From positions 1 to 42,794 of the forward strand of contig CANIBN010000003.1 in assembly GCA_947465505.1 (NCBI GenBank): 42,794 nt of DNA, given 5' to 3'. A model generated the notes under the pieces. That model had not been told where the DNA came from and made no database searches. It saw only the letters and a program-made list of their open reading frames with translations. Position numbers and translations under genes: made by a program. How positions within the stretch are numbered: the first letter of the stretch is position 1; the number at the start of each line of letters is the position of its first letter. Source of the DNA: Acidimicrobiales bacterium. GTDB lineage: Bacteria; Actinomycetota; Acidimicrobiia; Acidimicrobiales; Ilumatobacteraceae. This document shows positions 9,906 to 16,841 of the stretch, in pieces.

Positions 9906-9938
9906 GGCGGTATGGGGCAACTGCCGCCCCATACCGCC
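9906..9938 (-). terminator. 13-bp perfect stem-loop
   Basis: ggcggtatggggc-AACTGCC-gccccataccgcc between the Fn3/WxL-like gene (stop 9971) and the DUF916-like gene (start 9881). Confidence 0.6.
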
Positions 9939-9970
9939 GAACCGACGTGAAGTTGGAAGGTGTGTCTTGC

Positions 9971-11803
9971 TCAGATGAGCGACAGCGTCAGGCTGCCCGT
10001 GTAGACCTGAGCATCTGCCGTGACCGGGATGAGCATGAGCAGTCGTCCATCGATCTGTGCCTCGCCGAGACCTGCTCCGGCCGCGGCCGATGCGAGGACG
10101 TTCGGGGTGGCATCGCCGAGGCCATCGCCGCTCGATACACCGGTACCGGGGAGAACGGTCGCACCTGCGGTGGCAACCTGATCGTACGTATCGTATGCCG
10201 CGGACGTTGCGGTGATCTTCGGGATCCAGCCGAGGTAGTTCCCGCTGAACGAACCGCTGACCGAACCCGTGAGGCTTCCGGCCGTGGCCGTGACGCTCCA
10301 CCCGAGATCGGAGTCGCGGGTGTCGAGCACGGTCACCTGGCTGAGCCGGCCGTTGGCGGTGAAGAAGTTGCCGCCGAGGCTCGCGTCATCGGCCAGACGA
10401 ACCAGTTCGGCCGTTCCCATGTCCAACGTGCACGCAGCGCTGCCGCCACCTGCCTCGGTTCCCGAGCCCGTTGCCGTTGCCGACGCGAGGGTCTTCGGGA
10501 AACCGGGGAACACACCACTCGTTGCAGTGAAGGAGTCGAGTGCACCGTAGACGCCACACTTCACGTAGATGAGCAGGGCGCCTGCCGGCCGGGTGACACT
10601 GTTGTCCTGACCGATGACCTGGTTGGAGTTCGGCGTCGCCTGCACGTTTGCGGCTGTACCGGTGAAGCTTCCACCACCCGTGGGGCTGTCCGAGTATCCC
10701 GACGGCGTGATGGTGAACGTATAGAGCGTGCCACCCGTGAGGCCGGTGATCGTCTCCGACGTGCCGGTAACACCCGTGTACGGGCCGGCGACGAAGGCGG
10801 AAGTTCCGGTGTTCGGGCTGACAGTGATGGTGTATCCCGTCGGGGCCGGGCTCGGCGCGGTCCAACTCAGGGTGACCTCCTCAGCGCCAGGGGTTCCCTG
10901 CAGGTTGGTCACCGCTCCACGCTGAGCGGGGTTCGGCGTCGAGGTACCGGTGCTGGACAGCGTGCTGTTACCAACGCTGTTCGTGGCAAGTGCCTTGAAA
11001 CAGTAGGTCGTGCCGTTGGTGAGACCCGTCACGACGAGCGGGGACGACGCACCGCTGACGTTCTTGGCGCTGTCCTCTGTCGTACAGGTGGAGTCGTACA
11101 CCTTGACCGTGTAGCCAGTGGTCGACGGGTTACCGTCGATCGCCGTGCCAGCGGTGAACGCAACCGACACCTGTCCGTCGCCGGCAGTCCGTGCGCCCAG
11201 CGTCGGGGCGTTGGGCACGAACCCCACCTTGTAGGTGAAGTTGTTCACTCCGCCGGTGCTGTTGTCTGCCGTGATGGTCAGCGGCGTCTTCCAGTACTTG
11301 ACGTTCTCGGTGGTTGTGCCGTCGTTGAGGGCACACGCCACTCCGATCCAGTACTGGCCCGCAGAGACCGACGAGAACGCTGCGTTCTTGAACGACAGGT
11401 TCGTGAGGTTTGCAACAGGGACATCGGCAGTGCTGAGGCCTGGGTTGATGTTCTTGGCCTGCGTGCCGGTTGTGTAGCGCAGGTAGGCCGTGAAGCTCGC
11501 ACCAGTCGGGGCTGCAAAGTTGAACACCATCGCCGCTGGATCCTCCGAACGCGGTGTGATGAATGTCTGCACCGAGTAGTTGCTCGACGCATCGCCAGGG
11601 CACACCTGAGCGCTGTCGAAGCCGAGTGCAAACGTGTCGTCGCTCTTGCCACTGGAGGGAGTAACGGTGACGGTGCCGGTTGCAGATGCCGGGTCGGTCT
11701 GGGCGGCGCTGGCCGTGGTGGCGTTTGCCACCACAACCAGTCCGCCGGCGAGGGCAGAGAGCCCCGCCAAGGTCGCCGCGAGGCGCTTGTAGTTTCGTTT
11801 CAA
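9971..11803 (-). CDS. Exported Fn3-domain protein with N-terminal CPGD-type domain and WxL-like C-terminus
   Basis: Signal peptide; AQVCPGDASSNYSVQTFITPRSEDPA...GQYWIGVACALNDG..YWKTPLTI; two Fn3-like repeats (GYTVKVYDS..VTGLTNGTTYCFKALATNSVG; EVTLSWTAPSPAPTGYTITV); C-terminal VTVLDTRDSDLGWSVTATAG ... AQVYTGSLTLSLI. Confidence 0.7.
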   Translation of the reverse strand: MKRNYKRLAATLAGLSALAGGLVVVANATTASAAQTDPASATGTVTVTPSSGKSDDTFALGFDSAQVCPGDASSNYSVQTFITPRSEDPAAMVFNFAAPTGASFTAYLRYTTGTQAKNINPGLSTADVPVANLTNLSFKNAAFSSVSAGQYWIGVACALNDGTTTENVKYWKTPLTITADNSTGGVNNFTYKVGFVPNAPTLGARTAGDGQVSVAFTAGTAIDGNPSTTGYTVKVYDSTCTTEDSAKNVSGASSPLVVTGLTNGTTYCFKALATNSVGNSTLSSTGTSTPNPAQRGAVTNLQGTPGAEEVTLSWTAPSPAPTGYTITVSPNTGTSAFVAGPYTGVTGTSETITGLTGGTLYTFTITPSGYSDSPTGGGSFTGTAANVQATPNSNQVIGQDNSVTRPAGALLIYVKCGVYGALDSFTATSGVFPGFPKTLASATATGSGTEAGGGSAACTLDMGTAELVRLADDASLGGNFFTANGRLSQVTVLDTRDSDLGWSVTATAGSLTGSVSGSFSGNYLGWIPKITATSAAYDTYDQVATAGATVLPGTGVSSGDGLGDATPNVLASAAAGAGLGEAQIDGRLLMLIPVTADAQVYTGSLTLSLI

Positions 11804-11838
11804 GTTGTTTCCCTTTCGGAGAGTTCGTGCTGTCGTCG

Positions 11839-11857
11839 AACGGCTGGGTCAGCCGTT
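11839..11857 (-). promoter_or_regulatory. Short stem-loop overlapping the stop codon of the secreted PstS-like gene
   Basis: aacggctg-GGT-cagccgtt; stop codon at 11849-11851. Confidence 0.35.
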
Positions 11858-13174
11858 GTTGGCGAGCAGGCCGCCCTGGGTCGTCGTGTTTCCGCAGCCC
11901 GTGGTCGGGTCGCTTCCGAGGCTGTTGAAGCCGAATGCGTTCACGATCGCCTGTGCAGCGCTGCTGCAGATCAGCGAGGTGGAGCCCTTGAACATCTCGA
12001 TGATGGCGGCATCGCCAGTCGAGTTGTCGAGGTTGTCGGTGAGCACAATGTTGTAGACATTGCGGTTCCACGCCGTGTCGCTGTAGCCGTCGGAATTCGG
12101 CGACCACTTGCTGCCAACGGCGGCGCCGCTGTCGTAGGTCACGAACGTCTTGCCACCGGCCTTGCCGAGAGACACACCAGTACCCGGATCAGGCGAGGAG
12201 AGCCCGTTCGACTTGGAGATCCACCCGCTTGCGGCGAAGCCGACAATCACCTGCACGTCATCACAGGCCACAGCGCTTCCACCGGCAACGCCGTCGCAGA
12301 TCGCGTTCGTGGCGGTCAACAGAGCGTTTGCCTTTGCCTTGAGGTCCGGCCCGTGGTTCTCCTGGAGACGTGCGCCGTTCCCGATGCCGTTGCAGAAAGT
12401 GGTACCGGTTGCTTCCTGAGACGAGGTGTTCCCCGTCTTGCCGTACCACGTCTTATAGGTGCCAGACGAGGTCTGGATGCCGCAGGGGACGATCACCGTC
12501 CCGCTCTTCACGAGGACGCCGTCGGTGTACAGGCTCGTCAGTTCCGCCTTCGTGAGCGAGTCGATTGCGTTGTGGTACGAGCCACCGTCGACATCGAGCG
12601 TCTTCGGCTTGCTGTAGGCGAAGGTAAGCGCGTCCTTGCCGAAGGGAAGGGCAGTCAGGTTCGTGCCGACAGCGTTCGACGGGCTCGAGGAGGACCGAGC
12701 GAAGTCGACGAGGCCAGCGATGTTGCGGCTGTTGTTGCAGTTCGCAGCGGTGATGGCTGAGGTCACCGTGAGGCCCGAGTACCACACGCCGCCGGTCTGG
12801 CGGCTGAGGACCTTCTGGCCTTCACCGGAACCATTCGGACGGAGGATGAGCGGCGAACCGAGCTTGGTGGCGATGCACTCACGCTTGGTGGCGTCTGCCT
12901 CGCCGGGGATCGTGGCGTCGAAGTTGACGATCTGCTTGTAGCCGGTTGCCTCGGAGGTCACGAGGGGGGTGTAGGTCTTTCCGTTGGCAAACCCACCCAG
13001 CGCATTCATGACGTCCTGCGTCGTATCGGAACCGAATCCGAAGAGTGGCGCCTTGTACTGCTGGGGTTCGGCGTTTGCCGTGTGCGTGCTGGCGATCCCT
13101 GCGCCGGCCAGACCGGCGAGCGCTGCAGCACCAGCCACGAGGCTGATGATTTTCTTGGTGGTCGGTGACGACAT
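11849..13174 (-). CDS. Secreted PstS-like periplasmic-binding-fold protein (third PstS-type)
   Basis: Signal peptide MSSPTTKKIISLVAGAAALAGLAGAGIASTHTANA; LFGFGSDTTQDVMNALGG, LRPNGSGEGQKVL, VDFARSSSSPS; no C-terminal TM. Confidence 0.75.
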   Translation of the reverse strand: MSSPTTKKIISLVAGAAALAGLAGAGIASTHTANAEPQQYKAPLFGFGSDTTQDVMNALGGFANGKTYTPLVTSEATGYKQIVNFDATIPGEADATKRECIATKLGSPLILRPNGSGEGQKVLSRQTGGVWYSGLTVTSAITAANCNNSRNIAGLVDFARSSSSPSNAVGTNLTALPFGKDALTFAYSKPKTLDVDGGSYHNAIDSLTKAELTSLYTDGVLVKSGTVIVPCGIQTSSGTYKTWYGKTGNTSSQEATGTTFCNGIGNGARLQENHGPDLKAKANALLTATNAICDGVAGGSAVACDDVQVIVGFAASGWISKSNGLSSPDPGTGVSLGKAGGKTFVTYDSGAAVGSKWSPNSDGYSDTAWNRNVYNIVLTDNLDNSTGDAAIIEMFKGSTSLICSSAAQAIVNAFGFNSLGSDPTTGCGNTTTQGGLLANNG

Positions 13175-13271
13175 GGTGGTCGACGTTCCCTTTCGAAAGA
13201 CAAGATGCGCCCGGGTCGTTCCCGGTCGGTCAGGCCGTTCGTGACCCAACGCCTCGCACTGTCTCAGGGCA

Positions 13272-13289
13272 AGGTGTCACCGAGGTGTC
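13272..13289 (-). promoter_or_regulatory. Possible PHO-box-like direct repeat upstream of the secreted PstS-like gene
   Basis: Minus strand GACACCT at 13289 and again 11 nt on at 13278 (GACACCTCGGTGACACCT). Confidence 0.3.
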
Positions 13290-13345
13290 GCCATCGTGTA
13301 CTCAGCGTCTTTCGGCAATGAGTTCATCTGGATGACGCTTGTGCG

Positions 13346-14221
13346 TCAGCCAAATTGACCGGTGACGTAAGCAGCGGTACGGCTGTCCTGCGGCGAACCG
13401 AACATTGCCGATGTCGGCCCGTGTTCGACGATGTGACCGGGTGTTCCATCCTGTGCGAGGAAGAAGGCGCACTGGTCCGACACGCGAGCCGCTTGCTGCA
13501 TGTTGTGCGTGACGATCACGATGGTGACCTCCGACTTCAATTCGGAGATCGTCTCCTCGATCCGGAACGTCGACGTCGGGTCGAGCGCCGAGCACGGCTC
13601 GTCCATGAGGAGCACGCGAGGCCGGATTGCCAGGGCTCGAGCGATGCAGAGTCGCTGCTGCTGACCCCCCGACAGACCACCGCCAGGCTGGCGCAGACGG
13701 TCGCGTACTTCTCGCCAGAGACCCGCCTTGGACAGACACTGCTCAACAATCTCGTCCTTGACCGCGGTGGGCACCTTGAGCCCCGTCAGTCGAAGGCTCG
13801 CAACGACGTTGTCGTAGATCGACATGGCCGGGAATGGATTCGGCTTTTGGAACACCATGCCGATTTGGCGGCGCGCATCGGTGAGTCGACGCGCGGGATC
13901 GTAGATGTCCTCGCCGTCGAGCAGCACCTCGCCTGCGAGCGATGCCGACGGAATCATCTCGTGCATCCGATTCAGGATGCGCAGAAACGTCGATTTGCCG
14001 CAGCCCGACGGGCCGATGAGCGCTGTCACCTCGCCCGCCTGCATGTCGAGCGACACACGGTCGAGCACCTGCCGACTCGAGAACCAGGCAGAGATCTCCC
14101 GAGCCTCGATACCGATCAACGGCTTCGCGGTCGTGACTTGGGCGGTGCCCTGGTCGGAACGACGTCCTCGGCTCCGCTGAGCGTCCTCGATACCCGACTT
14201 CTCGTTTCGTACGGTGATCAT
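13346..14221 (-). CDS. pstB: Phosphate ABC transporter ATP-binding protein PstB (copy 2)
   Basis: [80 protein letters not shown]. Confidence 0.95.
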   Translation of the reverse strand: MITVRNEKSGIEDAQRSRGRRSDQGTAQVTTAKPLIGIEAREISAWFSSRQVLDRVSLDMQAGEVTALIGPSGCGKSTFLRILNRMHEMIPSASLAGEVLLDGEDIYDPARRLTDARRQIGMVFQKPNPFPAMSIYDNVVASLRLTGLKVPTAVKDEIVEQCLSKAGLWREVRDRLRQPGGGLSGGQQQRLCIARALAIRPRVLLMDEPCSALDPTSTFRIEETISELKSEVTIVIVTHNMQQAARVSDQCAFFLAQDGTPGHIVEHGPTSAMFGSPQDSRTAAYVTGQFG

Positions 14222-14242
14222 GGTTTCCTCACTCGATCGTTA

Positions 14243-15193
14243 TCAGACAACGTTGGGGAGCAATCGAAAGAACTCGTCCCACACCAGGTTGCTCACGAGC
14301 AACAGCAGCGGTGTGCCGACGATCCAGGTCAGCGCGTGTCCCCATCTGCGCCACGACCACAGGGAGGCAACGATCGCGACGAGGAGCAGTTGGAGCCAGA
14401 GCACGAGCGCCCACAGTGTTCGAGAGTCGCTCGCTCCGGCCTGTTCCTCGCCCGGCAGGGTTGCCGCCGTGATCACTGCCGCCGGTCCGCCCACCGCGTC
14501 ACCTTGTAGGTCTGCATCCACCCACAGCACGCCGCTCGGGTTGAGCCCACTGCCTCCAGCGGTCGCCAGCACGAGTCGGGATGTACGTCCGCGTGGCGCC
14601 TCGGGTAGTGGATCGCCCGCGCGGCGAACGCCGATCACGGCGAAGCGGAATACGCCCTGTGCAGTGGTTGCGACGATCTCGCTGCCGGGCCGGAGCCTGT
14701 CGAGAGAGGCGAACGGTCCGCCAAACAACAAGCGGCGACCCACGATCACGCTGCGGCCGATCTGTCCGGGAAGCGGTGTGTCGCGCCGATGCCCCGGACC
14801 TGCGTAGAGATTGGAGGACGACGTTCCTTCGACGACGACCTCCTCCACATCGAGTGCAGGTATCTGGAGGTACGCCACGGGAGTCCCTGCGATGACGATT
14901 CGACCATCGCCGTCCAATGGTCCAACCGGAGCGGTGCCCGTGGCGAGGGCACCTCGGAAGCGGTCGTGGAGTCTCTGCTGTGACGCGCCGTGCTGGAAGC
15001 GGCTCACCACGAAGAGGTGAAGAACGGCCGACACCACGAGGACGAAGAGCATCAGGGCAGCACCGCGGACGAGCACAGCGCGCTCGCTCGGTACCGGGGC
15101 AGATGTCGCACTGGGCTTCCCGGCGTCAGGCATCAGGGAGTTATCGGCATCCACCGTTTCGTCGCTCTCGACGACCGTCAGTGAGAAACTCAT
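14243..15193 (-). CDS. Sortase-fold protein lacking the catalytic residues (pseudosortase candidate)
   Basis: LYAGPGHRRDTPLPGQIGRSVIVGRRLLFGGPFASLDRLRPGSEI and RLVLATAGGSGLNPSGVLWVDADL match the class E-type sortase layout, but the His, Cys and Arg positions are substituted; N- and C-terminal TM segments. Confidence 0.75.
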   Translation of the reverse strand: MSFSLTVVESDETVDADNSLMPDAGKPSATSAPVPSERAVLVRGAALMLFVLVVSAVLHLFVVSRFQHGASQQRLHDRFRGALATGTAPVGPLDGDGRIVIAGTPVAYLQIPALDVEEVVVEGTSSSNLYAGPGHRRDTPLPGQIGRSVIVGRRLLFGGPFASLDRLRPGSEIVATTAQGVFRFAVIGVRRAGDPLPEAPRGRTSRLVLATAGGSGLNPSGVLWVDADLQGDAVGGPAAVITAATLPGEEQAGASDSRTLWALVLWLQLLLVAIVASLWSWRRWGHALTWIVGTPLLLLVSNLVWDEFFRLLPNVV

Positions 15194-16104
15194 CAGGACA
15201 CCGTCCGACTTGCTCGCTGTCTGCGAGCGACCGAGAGGGCAGCCGCGGCGAGCAGAAGCGCCGTCCCGATCGCGATGCCGAGCGGTTTGGACAGGTTGTT
15301 TCCCTTGCTCGAATCGAGCGAAGTGACAGTGTCGCGCAACGGCCCTGCCTCGACGACCTGCTCTGCGGCCACCACCCCAACGGCCTGCTCCCGAGCACCC
15401 ACAAGTGCCGTCGTGGTTGGTTCTGTAGCCAAACGATTCTCGGTGGCACTGAGGGTCGTTGCCGGCGCCACTGGGCTCACAGCGGATGGGACTGTTTCGC
15501 TTCCTGCAACTGCTGCGCTATCGCCTTCCGAGGACGTGTCTGCCGGCTCATCGAGCAGCGTCATGAACGCGCCCCGATTCGCTGATGTGGAGATGGCCAC
15601 ACGCCGAGCCCAGAATCGGGTCGTGCGGGTAACCCCCTCGGCATCCTGCTTCGTGCAGGCAACACCGATCCAGTACTCGCCTGTCGGCATGGCATTGAAC
15701 GCCTTTCCCGAGAAGGTCAGATCGTCGGGAGGGATCACTTGTCCGTCGGTCAGTCCCGGATTGCGGTTTCGGACCCAGCTCTGTGTGGTGTCTCGCAGCC
15801 CACTCGTGAAGCCTCTGCCCTTCGGGAGTCCGAGCGAGTACGTCAACGACGCGGGATCATTCCCGATCGGCGTGACGAAGGTATGCCAGAGGTAGCCGGC
15901 CTCGCTGTCGCCCTGACAACGTTGTTGCGAAGCGAACGTCATCGAGAGCACATCGTCCCGCAGCGAGGGCTCGGGCGCAATCAGGAGAACCGGTTCCGTG
16001 GCGGCCTGTGCCGAGTCGATACCGACGTTCAGCATTCCAGCGAGCGACATCGGCAACACACCGGCGAGTACAGCGATGGAGCCGAACCGCTTCAGCAGCG
16101 TCAT
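15193..16104 (-). CDS. Exported single-TM protein of the CPGD-type domain family
   Basis: Signal peptide MTLLKRFGSIAVLAGVLPMSLAGML; QRCQGDSEAGYLWHTFVTPIGNDPASLTYSLGLP...GEYWIGVACTKQDAEG..FW; C-terminal TM LGIAIGTALLLAAAALSVARRQR; ATG overlaps upstream stop (ATGA). Confidence 0.7.
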   Translation of the reverse strand: MTLLKRFGSIAVLAGVLPMSLAGMLNVGIDSAQAATEPVLLIAPEPSLRDDVLSMTFASQQRCQGDSEAGYLWHTFVTPIGNDPASLTYSLGLPKGRGFTSGLRDTTQSWVRNRNPGLTDGQVIPPDDLTFSGKAFNAMPTGEYWIGVACTKQDAEGVTRTTRFWARRVAISTSANRGAFMTLLDEPADTSSEGDSAAVAGSETVPSAVSPVAPATTLSATENRLATEPTTTALVGAREQAVGVVAAEQVVEAGPLRDTVTSLDSSKGNNLSKPLGIAIGTALLLAAAALSVARRQRASRTVS

Positions 16105-16841
16105 CGCAGTGCGTCCTTCTCTGCTGTTGCACGCTGTGCTCGCGACGCCCGCACAAACGTTGCAACGGAACCGATCAGCACCAGGACACAGACCACCGCG
16201 AGCACGATCCAGAGGGTGTTCGATCGTTTGTCGAGGTTCTTCGCCTTCTGGAGAACTGTCCACTGCATGCTGGTGGGTGACGATTCGATAGAGATCAGCG
16301 TGTCCCAATACTGAGCCGTGACCCCCTTGCCGTCGGTACACGCGACCCCCATGCGGTACTCGCCGCTCGGCAGATAATCGATCGGCAGACGTTTGAAGCT
16401 GAACGACGGCAGCTCGATGATCTGTCCCGGTTGGCCTGGGGTGGAATTCGCCCCGAGCAGTTGGTTCATGTACGGACGGCCCTCGGAGGTATAGATCGCA
16501 ACGCGCGCGTCGTTCTCTGGGCCCTCCGGGCCGGTCACCATGTACCGCAAGGATCCGGGGTCATCCGTGCTCGGCACGACGAAACTCTGCACACGCCAGT
16601 CGTCATTCATGCTGTCCCCGGGACACGTTGCGCCACGGGGAAGACGGAGCGAGAACGCTGACTCGTGCGTGCCGGCGGTGAACGGACGAAGTCGGTTGTT
16701 TGCCTGCACGGCCTCGGCATCTCCCGATCTGCGAGCAGCCGCAACTGCCGTGCCGACAGGGATCTGAACCGCGACCGGGAGAGCAGCCAACAGCGCAAGC
16801 GCTGCGAACAGGCGACGAATGGTTTGGACGCTGAGGTTCAT
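16101..16841 (-). CDS. Exported single-TM protein of the CPGD-type domain family
   Basis: MNLSVQTIRRLFAALALLAALPVAVQIP signal; ATCPGDSMNDDWRVQSFVVPSTDDPGSLRYMV...GEYRMGVACTDGKGVTAQYW; C-terminal TM LWIVLAVVCVLVLIGSVATFVRASR. Confidence 0.7.
   Translation of the reverse strand: MNLSVQTIRRLFAALALLAALPVAVQIPVGTAVAAARRSGDAEAVQANNRLRPFTAGTHESAFSLRLPRGATCPGDSMNDDWRVQSFVVPSTDDPGSLRYMVTGPEGPENDARVAIYTSEGRPYMNQLLGANSTPGQPGQIIELPSFSFKRLPIDYLPSGEYRMGVACTDGKGVTAQYWDTLISIESSPTSMQWTVLQKAKNLDKRSNTLWIVLAVVCVLVLIGSVATFVRASRAQRATAEKDALR

Noticed and set aside
9872-12760. 962-aa plus-strand ORF opposite the Fn3 and PstS-like genes
   Set aside because: Low-complexity Arg/Gly/Val-rich translation with no recognisable domains; an antisense open frame expected in high-GC DNA opposite real genes.
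13333-13348. tgacgc-ttgt-gcgtca hairpin overlapping the pstB2 stop as a terminator
   Set aside because: Only a 6-bp stem; too short to claim a function without transcript data.
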